A stretch of DNA of 64,000 nucleotides from Suillus spraguei. Lineage: Eukaryota; Basidiomycota; Agaricomycetes; Boletales; Suillaceae. The notes below the pieces were generated by a model. The model was not told the DNA's origin and made no database searches. It saw only the letters and a list, made by a program, of their open reading frames with translations. Shown one piece after another: positions 1-11,591 of the stretch. Each line of letters opens with the position of its first letter. Positions within the stretch are counted from its first letter, which is position 1. Both the position numbers and the translations under genes were made by a program. The stretch covers positions 1 through 64,000 of the forward strand of contig JABCPU010000139.1 of NCBI GenBank assembly GCA_016800925.1, read 5' to 3'.

Positions 1-1086
1 GAGAGCGCTATTATGGCACCTTTCAAAGACTATCTGCACAGAGTTTATCGTAAGTTTTCTGTTATAACTTATAGCAACTGACTTACCAATCCATCAATAG
101 CAGAGGCCACAGCGACTTTGAAGGCGAGGCTAGGGAGTGCAAGCAATGATCTCGATCATGATGATGGCAGTGATCATTCACCGATAAGTGCGGGGTTAGG
201 AATTAGCCATGATGACACATCTGGTCAGGTGATGTTCAACACATCGTCCCAGGCGGACAAAGTCCCAGACATCAATTTGCCTGAAAACTCGACTGATAGC
301 AATTGGCCGGACATAGACGACTCATTCTGGGATGGACTCTCTGCTCAAATCGACGCATTTGAGGCGTCAGGCGGAAATCCAAACCTGCCATGCTTACCTC
401 CCTACCCGCAGGCAGCATCTGCCTTGGAGTCGCCATCAGCTCTCATAACTCCACCTCCTGGCTTGCCCCAAAACATATCGCCATCACCTCCCATAACTCC
501 ACCTCCTGGCTTGCCCCGAAATATATCTCAGCCTGCACCCATTGCGGTACCACTGCAGGACTTACCCACACCACTACAGAACTCACCCACACTTCCTCCA
601 ACCACAACAGTGTCCTCTGAGTCCACGCGAATCCAGGCCCCATTCATGGATTTTTTTCAGCCTACACCCATCTTAGCTCCGCAGGACTCACCCATGCTTC
701 CTCCAGCCACTCTTCCTTCGTCCACTGCACCAGTCTCATCCCCATCTACCATACCCAATCAACGAAGCCAACCTCCCGCACCCGTTGAACCTCCTGCACC
801 CGTTGAACCTCCTGCACCCGTTGAACCTCCTGCACCCGTTGAACCTCCCGCACCCGTTGAACCTCCCACACCCGTCGAGGGTTCCGTTCTGCGCAGGACC
901 GGCCGACGCTGTGTTCCCTCCTCGCGCAATGTTATTGCTAACAGTATTGGCGAGAACTGTCTGATTGCTAGCAAGCGCCGTGGACCGGCAGGCGAAGATG
1001 GTGTCTCAGGTCACAAGAAGTGCGTTGTTTTCGTCGTTTATAAATTCAGTAAATCTAACTTGACAAACAGGAAACAAAAAGTTTAA
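1..1086 (+). CDS. Proline-rich hypothetical protein, 5' end outside the window
   Basis: A long open frame runs from about 110 to the TAA at 1084-1086. A likely upstream exon near 14-52 is joined by a GTAAG...ATAG intron, so the gene may begin before the window. The N-terminal part is acidic and Ser/Asp-rich. The middle is dominated by proline, with PPPGLP repeats and, at about 774-870, six tandem 15-bp units encoding PPAPVE-type pentapeptides. The C-terminal part is basic (RRTGRRC, SKRRG). No catalytic domain is visible. The composition suggests a disordered protein. Similar acidic, proline-rich proteins often accompany fungal transposon genes, but that link is inference. The last 30 or so residues read like run-on into non-coding sequence, so the true 3' end may be an earlier splice site. 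Confidence 0.4.
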
Positions 1087-1623
1087 AGTTTCAAAGCCCT
1101 GCACGTCACTACCATACCTATCTTCGCATATAGTTTATTTTGTCGTCGTGTATAATTGTTGTCTTGATAATAAATAAATTGCAGCCTACATGTTTCTGAT
1201 GTGAAAATCTGAAAACCGTCACTTAGAAACACTTAGAAATGCGAGAATACGAACATCACGTGACAACAGGTTGACTTACACGACAAGCCTTAGTGCGCAG
1301 CGACGTGCTCGATGGTTTCTTCTTTCGAAGTCAAACAAAGTGAAGATCTATCTCCCATAGCCGCCAGATCAGAAATAGCTGAAATCAAGATCTAGCTGAA
1401 ATCAAGATCTAGAAGGGGACCTGGCCGGAAGAGGGGGGCTGAGAGTGTCTAGTTTTGGTACTCGACCCCTCCCAAGAAGGCCTGGAAAGTTCCGAGAATC
1501 AAAATTTTGGATCCGCCATGGATGTATCGAAGGATATATCCCTCTGGATGATGGACAACCTACCTAGATGATGTATCCTGGTTTTAGGACCATAGTCCAC
1601 TTTAGATGTATTAATCTAGCAGC
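1087..1623. other. Intergenic, no gene seen
   Basis: No coding exon is recognisable. There is a short direct duplication of an AGCTGAAATCAAGATCT unit near 1377-1411. The sequence just before 1624, where the N-terminal half of the protease should lie, shows no trace of the first DTGS active site. Confidence 0.5.
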
Positions 1624-2806
1624 ATGGCCTCTGGTGATGCCGTATCGGTCACCTACGGTTCTGGCTCCTTTTCTGGTATGACATACAACGATATCATAAG
1701 TTGAAATGCTACTACGATTATCTACAGGATTGAGTACACCGACACCGTCAGTCTAGGCTGTAATAGTGAGCTCACCATCCCCGTGCAGTCGATTGGTGTT
1801 GCTTCTACTTCGTATGGCTTCTCCGGTGTTGACGGTATACTTGGCCTCGGGCCTGAAGACTTGACAGAGGGTACCCTGACAGATTACCCAGACACGGAAA
1901 TCCGACCATCGTTCAGAGCCTGTATAACGAAGGCATCATTCTGAGATAGTTGTTGGTATCTCTTTCGAGCCCACCACTACAGAGTCAGACACCAATGGAG
2001 AGCTCACTTTCGGTGGAACTGACTCTACCAAGTACACCGGCGACATTGCATACACGTAAGTTGCTGCAACTCTGAGATCAATCCGGACTGACAGTAATTA
2101 CTTGTTTCAGTCCTGTCACCACCACCTCCCCTTCATCCTACTACTGGGGTATCAATGAGAGCATCACTTACGGCACCACGACCATCTTGGCTGAGACGGC
2201 TGGTATCGTTGACACTGGCACCACCCTCATCCTCATTGCTACTAGTGCGTATTTTGAACACAGCGAGTGATCTTAATCTGATTAGCGTTCAATAGACGCC
2301 TACAGCGAGTACATGTCTGTAACCGGTGCTACTGAGGACGAAACGACTGGATTTCTCGCTATTACCACCGACCAGTACGATGACCTCAAGGACCTGAACT
2401 TCAATGTTGGCAGCGTACGCATTTTCTGTCTCGAGTCATAATGCTCGCTGTTTACCATTTTGCACAGAACACCTACGCTCTTACCCCTAACGGCCAGATC
2501 TGGCCTCGTTCGCTTAACACCTATATTGGTGGTAGCACTGACAACATCTACCTCGTTGTCAACTCCATTGGCACTCCCAGTGGTGAAGGTCTCGACTTTA
2601 TCAACGGCTACACTTTCCTTGAGCGGTTCTACTCCGTGTTCGATACCACGAACACCCAAGTTGGATTTGCCACAACCGCATACACGATGCCACCACCAAC
2701 TAATGCATTTTTCGGTCGGGTATTGGGTAACATCTCTCACAACCTATGGGGCAAGTTGTCTTCTGGTAGTATTCCTGGAAATAACTATGGCTGGAATGGT
2801 AGTTGA
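1624..2806 (+). pseudogene. Pepsin-like aspartic protease (family A1), N-truncated and frameshifted
   Basis: Translated pieces match a fungal A1 (polyporopepsin-like) protease in order: the flap region VTYGSGSFSG, then EYTDTVSLG, SIGVASTSYGFSGVDGILGL, ELTFGGTDSTKYTGDIAYT, the second active site GIVDTGTTLI near 2205-2235, and the C-terminal INGYTFLERFYSVFDT. Short introns sit near 1676, 2057, 2245 and 2413. The gene is broken. The N-terminal lobe with the first catalytic Asp and the signal peptide is absent. The frame slips near 1895, where an in-frame TGA or TAG follows depending on phase. The C-terminus runs past the usual end after GFATTAYT. A family member needs both catalytic aspartates, so this copy should be inactive. 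Confidence 0.85.
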
Positions 2807-3331
2807 ACGTTCGAATGTTAGCTTCGCTGTTCCACGAAGATATCCCAGCTCTTGCCCCGAGTCGTGAGACCACCTTAGCGTAGACTGATGCAAGTCTCTA
2901 AATATCTGGATTCGGAAGGGGCAACAACAGGGAATGAATGATCTTCCAATAATATTTCTCAATTGTTTAAGGTTTTCATGAGATGTGTGCTTGTGTTAAG
3001 TAGCTACAGATAGCTTGTACTTACATGTGGTTATGTCACAAAATTAGGTTTGTCACAAAAATGTTCGGTCAGAGCTGTTTGAAACATGACTGAATTTCCC
3101 CTCTTGCTAATACAATGCTAATAGCTATCGCATAGGTATGAGATTCACTTTCAGATATACCACAATGCCAACGCCAACCGCCACGACGAACATGGACAGT
3201 CTATACCGCAACATGATTGAGGGTATATCATGATGTTGAATGTTGAATCCTGCACCGTGTAGTTAACTCATGAGCAGCCGACCAGTGCTGAACCTCGAGG
3301 CACCTTCCAAGTGCCAAGTCAACTATCCGGT

Positions 3332-3604
3332 CATCAGGAAATTCACACATTCCTTGACGTGCCCTTATGCAGACTTATTTACACTTAACTGCCTTGGTGA
3401 AATTGAATCTACTTGTCCAAAATTTCCATGTGAGTGAATTCAGAAAAAAAATGTTGAGATATATTAATATACATGTTTTATTATATTTCGCACTCAAAAA
3501 ATATAAGATATGCCAGGTGAATGATGTGAGAGAGAGCAAACAAGTTTTGAGATAAGTGAGTTAAGCTGATTAAGAACGTCAAGGAATGTGTGAATTTCCT
3601 GATG
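3332..3604 (+). mobile_element. MITE copy A (273 bp)
   Basis: Perfect terminal inverted repeats begin CATCAGGAAATTCACACATT and continue into CTTGACGT-like sequence. They are mirrored at the right end (GAATTTCCTGATG). A 2-bp direct duplication GT flanks the element at 3330-3331 and 3605-3606. Two further copies at 34597 and 36012 differ at roughly ten positions by eye. The inside is AT-rich and non-coding. A 62-codon open stretch recurs in copy B but has no protein character. Confidence 0.93.
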
Positions 3605-3858
3605 GTGATTTCCCATCTATTACCATCACTTCAATCAGTCACAACAACAATGGATATTATTCCTTTATGCTCATTTGGGCCGTACAAGCGCTAGACAGTG
3701 CTATATCTTGCGCGAATGCCTTGTCTACCAGGTTCGCAAGCTCGCTTACATCCATCCTCAGATACCATGACTTTAGTCTTAAATGATCCAAGTTTATTGC
3801 CCCTCATCAGTTTGTATCGTATCTCCAGTTATTTTATAGGTTCGTGGATAGTCGACTG

Positions 3859-5448
3859 ATGTCCCGATCTAACCTAGAGTATGGTTTTATAGTTGCCATC
3901 TCTGCTGGGGTGTTATACGATTGGGGTAAGTAAGCTAGTATGAAAAACGGGAGATCTCTTACGTTATTTTTAGTGCTGACTTTCGGACAAGAGGTGCGTT
4001 CATGTTATGGCCAGAGTAAGAATCTCACTAAGAATGGGTCCATAGGTTGAACTGGTCTGGGTGAGCAGATTGCCGCACTAGAAGGGCATCTTCAAAATAT
4101 AATCAATTCGCAACAGAGGCAACGTTGGTCCCATATGACTGTTTTGTTTCTCAGTGTATGTAGCGTGTATTATAGTTTATCGGCAAAGTCGTGCTGACAT
4201 GAAAAATATCGTAGGTGCGTTTCTTGGAATATCATATACTGTGCGAGTTTAATCTACTAAGTAATTGACACTGTTCGTCAACCATATCTCAATCAGCTTC
4301 ATCGTGCTGTGTATATCTCCTCATACCTTGTGTTTGTTTCTTCTGACCGGTTGCATGCAGCGTCTGTTCCGACGATCTCAACGACAGATGCAGTGAGTAT
4401 TCCACAACCATGCATGCCATTCCCATCTCAAAACCCGCACGTCCATGTAGGGGTGAGTGAGATCCTTGACCATCTTCCTGGTTCAATATAAATGATTGCC
4501 ACAGCTGTGAGTGTCTTTGATCCCCTGAGGCTGGCCATTAACTTTATTTTTAGGCTTTATTTTTTCACCGCGATCAATTGGATTAATATCGTCGTAACTG
4601 CAATGCTGGGCAGTGAGTGATGCAACGCAACCCTTAGTTAACTGAAACATCGTGCAAGTTATCATGATCGCTCGGATACACGCTATGTATCAGCGATCCA
4701 GGAAGGTGCTGATACCTCTCATTCTCATCTTCCTTCCTGCCACCATTTTCGTTGGAATAGTTGCTGCAATAACAATTAGGAATATTTCAGCGGGTATGTT
4801 TAACCGTGGCTGAAAGAATTCAGTGCATCAGACTCATGGACAAATACCAGAGGAGGTCGTTATCTACGGCGATTATACATGCGCAATTGACCTCGAGGGA
4901 GATTATATGCTTCTGGATTCCATAACTTGGATACTCGGTACTGTATGGGAGTTCCTCGCACTTTTCCTCGCAGTCTGGATTGCCGTAAAACGCTTCCGTG
5001 AACTGCGACAACGCTCTACAGGAGGAATCATTAGCGACTGCTTTACAGTGTTGATGAAAACTCACATGGTTTACTTTGCAAGGTGAGCTAATGGATGAAT
5101 GTGGGTTCTTGTGTCTGCTGACGTCACGGATGTGCTAGCGTTGTTGTTTTTACGTGCCTCGGTCTTGGTTCCTTTTTTTCGACAATTTCAGCGGTATGCC
5201 CATCTGTCACTGACCTCTGCATGCGATCATGGTTATCATTTATATAGGATGTGAATTTGGAAAGCCAGATTTATTTTGGGCTCATTATAATGTTCCGATG
5301 TGTGCAGATGTTCGTGCTAGGACCGCGCCTGATCCTTGGCGTTCGAGAATATCATGCCAAACTCGTGGCCGACTCCGATGCAGCAACCGGCATGACTTCA
5401 ATCGCTTTCCAGGAGCCCGTACATTTGTCGACCAGCAGTAGTGTGTAG
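3859..5448 (+). CDS. DUF6533-type seven-helix-like membrane protein
   Basis: This is a multi-exon gene of a family greatly expanded in Agaricomycetes. The first exon gives MSRSNLEYGFIVAISAGVLYDW, then VLTFGQEVELVW across two short introns, the N-terminal DUF6533 signature (YDW...TF..EVELVW). Central exons encode several hydrophobic segments, for example near 4690-4790 and 4905-4990. The terminal exons read FASVVVFTCLGLGSFFSTISA, then QIYFGLIIMFRCVQMFVLGPRLILGVREYHAKLVADSDAATGMTSIAF, a strongly conserved family C-terminus ending in a Ser-rich tail. The function is unknown; the family is thought to be polytopic in membranes. The region 4070-4300 is hard to splice without a stop, so one exon may be damaged or misread. 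Confidence 0.75.
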
Positions 5449-5797
5449 CGGAAGATACTCGATGTGATGAGCATTCCGGAAGAATTTTTTGTTTGTCAGA
5501 AGTTTCAGTATAAATTATCTCACGTAAATCGATAAACCAACAGCCTTGAAGGAAGTTGATATAGCGATCTTCTCGAACCAGTAATCATGGTGAATTGTAA
5601 GCTCAAGCCTAGCCCAAGTCAGGAAGACGCGGGGCACTCGTCCATTCATACTTATTCGTACAACGCCGTGCCAACACAACGGATTACAATAAACTATAAG
5701 CTATAACTGTACGATCGCAGTTTTGCCCATCAATGTCGTTTGTCTGCACGTTGGTAGATATGTGTAACCGAGAAAACTCTGGTGAACGCCGAATTGA
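5449..5797. other. Convergent 3' intergenic region
   Basis: It lies between the 3' ends of the DUF6533 gene (plus) and polymerase kappa (minus). No further coding potential is seen. Confidence 0.5.
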
Positions 5798-8455
5798 TTA
5801 ACGTTTTCGCTTCCGCTTGGTACTACTTGGCCAAGAAAGCACGAGATCCTTCGGTTTCTTCGCAGTGCTTTGTGCCTCAGTCTGGGCTTCCATAATGACA
5901 TTTCTGCTCAGACAGAAGTCAATATGTGCATTCAACCCTTTGTTGTCCGTCTCCAACAACTTCCCACATATAGGGCAGTCTTGATGCCGAACACGATCCC
6001 CTTGTCTGGCGCTCATTGGCTTCGACGTGGTTGCCGAGAATGGTGAATCACTTGGCCTAGTCCGCGAGGGGCCTGGGGCTGACACCGGTGGTCGTGTTCG
6101 TCGTTCATGACGTGGAGGGTTTAAATCATGAGAGATATGAGTCTGCTCCTCATCATCGGGAGCATCAAAACTTTGCCCTTCTGCATTTTCTTCTTCTTCA
6201 TAGAATCCCGGCATCGATTCATAATCGTCACCGGCGTCGTCTTCCTCGTCGTTGTAATCTTCCGTATTGCTAGCAAGTCTCGGTCTCTTTCTTGGCGACG
6301 AACTTGCAGGTTCAAAGAACTGGAGCAGTCCAAATTTTTGTGCTGTCATTGTTGACGATGGAATATAATAAAACATACCTGTTTAATGCCTCCTGTCGGC
6401 TCTGGGGCATGCAGGTCTTTCAGTTTGGTGACTCGCAAGCCAATTAGTCGGAGTGTGAGGGGCAACTCAGGAAGTAATAATTCTTTCCCGATCTGACGTA
6501 CCGCGATATGAGACTTGTAGACGGAAGTTCTTGGTCCTTGACTCACTGCAAAAAGGTCTTCCTTCTTCGAACTGACCCAACGGTCAAATGATTTTGCTCG
6601 CGTAAAGACTGCGAGACGTGAGCGAGAAATGATGTTTGCGCAAACTGCTGCTTACCCTGGAATGTGTCCAACTTGAACTTGAGTGTCACCGTTTTTCCAG
6701 TCCAGCCCTCTCTGACCATGTCATCTCCAAGTTCCCCCGCCACATCCTCCAATTTGTTCAGGATCTGTGTCTTGTTACTTAATGCGTGAAATGTCCTAAA
6801 TAATTGTTGAAGGGCGATGCTGACGAGAGCGACATGGCACTTGCCTTTCTGCGCCGATGCTTTTCCTCTCCGCTCGTTGAATGGGTTGTACAACGTTGGA
6901 TGCGACGCCGAGATATGTTCTCAATAGGAATATCAAGCCAAATTGCTTGTCCATTAATTGCAGTGTAGCTCTATGCTTGAAGATATCACCACATGTCTAT
7001 GCGAATTCAGTGCACGTTCAATGCAACATTATGAGCACCGACCTTAATGCCTAAAGCCTCAAGAAGACGCTCGTTGACACGTCCTACCCCGGGTACCTTG
7101 CGGATCGAGAGATCGTGCATGAAAGCTTTGATAGAAGTGCGTTCGAACGGCAGACGGTATTGACCATTCGGCTTGTTCTGTAACAGAAGTCAGCGCCAGC
7201 ACCTGATTTCGCGACATTCTTAAAACCTTGTCTGAGCATATCTAGACAGTACAAAAGTTCAATCAGGAACAAAACCAAAGTAAATTTTCTTGAACGACCT
7301 TTGCTAGCATCTGAGGACCGTAAGCTACAGCCTCGTTGAAAAGAAACAAAAGCGCACCCTGTTTGGAGCAATCCCAGCGCTCACTGTCAATGACGTTTCC
7401 CTAAAGACAGTGTCACGAATTCCTTGTACACAGGAATCCGCATCGACCATGTGTTCCTCGCAATATTTTGTGATGCTGTGTAAAGAGACAATTAGTGCTG
7501 ATACGCTCAAATATAGCAGCCATGACATACTTCAAGTATCCTTCGTCACATCCGGCTGCGAGCATGGTAGGATCGTATCTCTCAAAAATATCCATGACTT
7601 TTTCGGACATTTCTGAATAACGTTGAAAATTAGATTTTAAGAGAATGAGATCGGGGCAGAGCTTCTTGGCGACGAATGCTAAAAGGACTGCAGTGAGAAT
7701 GACGAGATGAGATACAAAAAAGTAGACGAACTCGCCATCCCTGAGCGCACGCCGAATTTACGCGCCTCGTAGGAAGCAGTAGAGAGTACCCCACCTCCAA
7801 CCTAAGGAAACGTAGTTTACGTTACAGCGCTAATAGGACTTTGCAAGCTCACGGCAAATGGCTTCCCTTGCAGCGATGGGTCATCAAGTAGCTCAACGCT
7901 GCAGTAGAATGCATCCATGTCAACATGTACCACGGTTTGACTCAAATCACGTTGTGACTCGAGTTCTTCGAGCTATAATCTGGCTTATCTTAATGCGTTC
8001 CCTAAATTGTAATTGCTGCTCACAAGGTGATCAATATTTTTCTCAATTGGGCCTAGGAAAGCATTATGATCGAGTCCAACTTCAACTTAAGGCAAACTGA
8101 TTCACGCACGTAGGTCGACGCCCTGCAAGGCTTCGTCACGTTGCTTCAGGATTTTGGAAATGCGTTCTGATAATTCCTTGTCTTTGCGCTTCTCATTCTA
8201 TATACATTTCTGAGTGATATAGTGGTGGCTCGAACGATGGGCTTGCCTCATAGAACTTGGAGCCCTTGGAAACCTCGGCAATGATGCGATTAATTGCAGT
8301 CTGATCATAAGCGAGGCTGCAAGCTGTCAAACGTGTTCAAGGTGCAAGTATTATTAGGAAGTGACAAACCCGGCTTTCGTGGAGGAGGGACCAGCCAATC
8401 GTTTGAGTAAACTGGCGGAGTCTTGAGAGGATTCGAGTGGTTTCCCTGGCTCCAT
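5798..8455 (-). CDS. DNA polymerase kappa (Y-family translesion polymerase)
   Basis: Exons on the minus strand give, in order: [20 protein letters not shown], then [22 protein letters not shown] and [26 protein letters not shown] (N-clasp), then [20 protein letters not shown] (catalytic DMDAFY), [33 protein letters not shown] palm sequence, the active-site exon ending [10 protein letters not shown] joined to a tiny MLAK exon, [20 protein letters not shown], and [20 protein letters not shown] (helix-hairpin-helix). The little-finger follows ([11 protein letters not shown]). The C-terminus carries a UBZ-type finger [22 protein letters not shown] and a KFGLLQFF segment resembling a PCNA-interacting box. 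These fit error-tolerant bypass synthesis at stalled forks. The start at 8455 is the first Met before conserved sequence. A C-terminal KRKRKR is a likely nuclear signal. Confidence 0.92.
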
Positions 8456-8835
8456 AACACGTTGAGTCGGGGGGACAGACAACTTGAACCTCGCGTTCGC
8501 CTTGTGGTTTTGATAGGTGCCACTGTGTCTTGGCTGTATCAATATTAACGATCAATGGTGCACCGGTGAACTTCCACTTTGCTGCAGTGGCTGTGTAGCT
8601 CCTGAGAAGCATTCAACAAACATCACTAAGTACATAATCAAGCGCTCAGCACTGGCATTTAGGATTGTTCCCTCGGAACTTCCTAGTCTACCACTAACTA
8701 CGACACGAAACCATAGATAGTCCGTTTGGCACCATAAATAATCAATAAACGACCTAAATACTGCATGCCAACTTGAAGCCCGCTCCGATAACTTTTCCAC
8801 TGATGATCTACGACAAAAGGAGTTACGATTCATAC

Positions 8836-10785
8836 TCAACTCTTTGCCCTCGCCCTTCTCATGATGACGCACGCAAGCGCAGTGTCCCAGTTTTGTGGTT
8901 GATTCGATTCCACTATAGGTGTAGGAGGTGGGACGGGTGTGGGTGGACTGGTATGCACCAAAGAGCTCTGCTCTAAGAGACCCATCGAGGTGTACGAAGT
9001 AGAGACGAAGAGCTTTAAGAAAGCAGATTCTTGCTGCTGGTTATCAGGAAAGGGAAAATTCAGAGGGGGAATACCACTACCCGCGCAGCCTATGTCAAGA
9101 TAGCTATGCTTCCGCAGTGGGGGCGTAGGGTACGACGGTTGAGGGTGGTAGAGTAACTGAATGTCAACTCCGTTGGAATCCATATAGGCCAGATACGGCC
9201 AGAGATCTATATCCGAGTGGTTGTGGAGGACTACGGCGTAACGTGCACCCTCGCTATGTGATATTGCAGCCGTTCCGTCAATCAACAGGTTTGGGCCAAC
9301 CCGTCGCTGGGTATGAGGGTCGACCCGGAAGATCTCCATGCCCAGTGATTCGTGGAACGGCTTAGTGGGATTGGTTCGGTGGAGGTGCATATGGAAGCGT
9401 GCAGCTTCGCTGAGGATAACACCAGATCTGGACCTATCTTTCTCGATACGTATAAGTGGGTGGGCAGTGGGAGGAACGAGGTGATCAAGATTTTGGACCC
9501 GTACATCTCGGGTGTGGACGCCAACCGACATGTCTGCCTTGGCAGAAGTCTCCACTTGCACAATGTTTAACCCTTCCTTCACAGGAATGCCATCCAATTC
9601 TGCTTCTGAATTCTTGTTGCGGCCGAAGAGGCGCCCAAGAAGAGAAGAGCACGTTCTCTTGACATAAACTCGGAAAGGAGTGCGGCTGTTCCATCGAGTA
9701 ATGCGTGCCCATGAACCACGACCTCCAGGTTTGCTCACGCTCTTGCGCCTGGCAAGTGACCATGTAGGGTGGACCTCAAACACGCGGAAGCTGTCGAGTG
9801 ACGGATTGATAGAGCCAAAGCGATTATGCTCGTGAACGCTGAATTCGGTGCCCTCAACAACGCCATGCATGGCCCCCATTTCCAGACGAAGGCGGTCCTT
9901 TTCGCCGTTAACGGGAACAAGGGAGGCATCGGCAACGAAGGGGACACCATTCAAGAAAACTTGGTCCTTGCGTTGACCAACGCAGACCGGCTGCTGCTGA
10001 ATGTGAGTCAAGCTCTTTGCAAGGTGCTCTGATAGATCAGAGCATTTCATCTGATGAAGAGGGAGAGCGTCTTTCACGGTCAGAAGCTCTGAGGTGAACT
10101 TCCCTCCTTCCTTCCATTCCAGTGCCTTTTCGCCTGGCCGGCAGGCGGCAAGAAGAACGTGACTCTGACAGTCGTCCTGGAAGAAGCCGAATTCTCCTCT
10201 AAACCTCCGCCCGACAGCGCCCCGCCACAGGCCCAAGAATAGGTCTTCGGGCGTGGCTTTGAGGGTGGGCGTATAGCGGATGAAGCGGCGGTCTCTAGCA
10301 CTTGAGCCAAGCTGTGCCTTCAGAAAGCAGCAGTCGAGAATCAGGGTGATGTTATCGCCTTTGACGAGGCTGAGCTCTGCTAGCATCGCAAAGAGTGAGC
10401 GGTCGGATATGCCTGCTATACGTCCTTCTGGTCCTTTCGTATCATGGTCGTACGGACATAAGATCTGGACGCTACCAAGTTTGCCCTCGCACCAGTCTGG
10501 TGGTGCGCGCAAGGTGCTTCCATGACCGGCAAAATATACTATCAACGCGTCGCCTTTTGCAATGGCGGGATTGTTCACAAGATGACTCATGAACGTATCT
10601 TCGATACGGCGTTTCGTGGCTTCTTGGTTGATAAGAAGCGCGATGTTTTCTTTGGGTACTTGGAGGTCTTGCATGAGCCATTGTCTCATGCGCTGCGCAT
10701 CATGGGCGCACGCTTCAAGGTTCCATATTCTCCCGGATTTGTAATCGTCGATCCCGATTAACAAAGCGAATACATGAGAAGCCAT
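8836..10785 (-). CDS. Caspase-fold (peptidase C14) protein, 649 residues
   Basis: A single uninterrupted exon. Residues 1-160 form a caspase/metacaspase p20-like domain: FALLIGIDDYKS at the start, the catalytic histidine in YFAGHGS (His88), and the catalytic cysteine in LILDCCF (Cys152 or Cys153). The later block HVLLAACRPGEKALEW is typical of Agaricomycete caspase-domain proteins. The C-terminal 350 residues contain no family I can name and end in a proline-rich stretch (TSPPTPVPPPTPI). These proteins are thought to be Arg/Lys- or Asp-directed cysteine proteases linked to stress or cell death; that role is family knowledge, not shown here. It lies 380 bp upstream of polymerase kappa on the same strand. 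The lack of introns sets it apart from its neighbours. Confidence 0.9.
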   Translation of the reverse strand: MASHVFALLIGIDDYKSGRIWNLEACAHDAQRMRQWLMQDLQVPKENIALLINQEATKRRIEDTFMSHLVNNPAIAKGDALIVYFAGHGSTLRAPPDWCEGKLGSVQILCPYDHDTKGPEGRIAGISDRSLFAMLAELSLVKGDNITLILDCCFLKAQLGSSARDRRFIRYTPTLKATPEDLFLGLWRGAVGRRFRGEFGFFQDDCQSHVLLAACRPGEKALEWKEGGKFTSELLTVKDALPLHQMKCSDLSEHLAKSLTHIQQQPVCVGQRKDQVFLNGVPFVADASLVPVNGEKDRLRLEMGAMHGVVEGTEFSVHEHNRFGSINPSLDSFRVFEVHPTWSLARRKSVSKPGGRGSWARITRWNSRTPFRVYVKRTCSSLLGRLFGRNKNSEAELDGIPVKEGLNIVQVETSAKADMSVGVHTRDVRVQNLDHLVPPTAHPLIRIEKDRSRSGVILSEAARFHMHLHRTNPTKPFHESLGMEIFRVDPHTQRRVGPNLLIDGTAAISHSEGARYAVVLHNHSDIDLWPYLAYMDSNGVDIQLLYHPQPSYPTPPLRKHSYLDIGCAGSGIPPLNFPFPDNQQQESAFLKLFVSTSYTSMGLLEQSSLVHTSPPTPVPPPTPIVESNQPQNWDTALACVIMRRARAKS

Positions 10786-11591
10786 CTAGGCATTATTAGG
10801 AGGTGAGTACCCTCTAAAGTGAGGGGGTCGCTCACCTCTTGAAGAATTGACAATGCAGAAGAACGGGCCGAACTATGGACACCATATAGCAGGGAACAAT
10901 AGCTTAAGTACTTTTGACTCATAGTACATCACGCTAACGTGTCCTTGGAAAATGTGTGCAGTGCGTAAAACACGCGTTTGTTGACGCGGCAGAGGTACCG
11001 CTAAGCTAAAGGACGGGCATCAAACACAGTCACAATGGCATGCGGAGTCGCATCAGCTTCGGATATGATAAATATGAAACGGAACATACCTCAATCTTAA
11101 CTGACTTGTAACAATCATTGACCTCCTCCATGTACTGATGTAATCTAAGTAGAATAAAAAAAGTGCCAATCCGCTCCTCTGGCAAGATAAAATGACCCAC
11201 AGCGTCAGGAACTTCTATTTCGTCAAGATGAGATAGAGAGACGCATGTTTGACGTAACTCTTCGTCATTTACAACGCGTTTTTTCATTGAACTGACTACC
11301 GCAGCTGGTTTAAGGGTGTAGGTTCTACAGATGAAATTCAAGTAGGAAAGGGAGAGAAGATATTGGCACGATCGTATGTGCTAGTCTCAACTATTGGCCC
11401 ACAGAAATGGTCCGGAGCCAAAATTATGTAATGCAGTGGTCCACGAGTCCAGCAACACCTTTGCGCAGTGACGTCTTCCTTCAGCTTGTCGTTGATAAGC
11501 TTTACGCTTCCCAAGTTTTCATCAACAGGTGGTGTTTGCCTGGATTTCCATAGACCAATAGGATCAAATCACTCTACTTGGAGCCATCACG
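10786..11591. other. Divergent intergenic region between the caspase gene and ATG6
   Basis: No gene is convincingly present. A 103-codon minus-strand open stretch (11030-11341) has no recognisable motif and no splice context. The region should contain the promoters of both divergent genes. Confidence 0.45.

Noticed and set aside
2300..2740. A 146-codon minus-strand open frame
   Set aside because: It is antisense to the protease pseudogene exons, whose plus-strand translation is clearly homologous to family A1.
3367..3555. A 62-residue open frame also present at 34632-34820
   Set aside because: It lies wholly inside the MITE and recurs only because the copies are nearly identical; it is lost in copy C, which is one base shorter, and has no protein character.
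11030..11341. A 103-codon minus-strand frame as a gene between the caspase gene and ATG6
   Set aside because: No motif, no convincing splice sites and no conservation that I can recognise; it lies where two promoters are expected.
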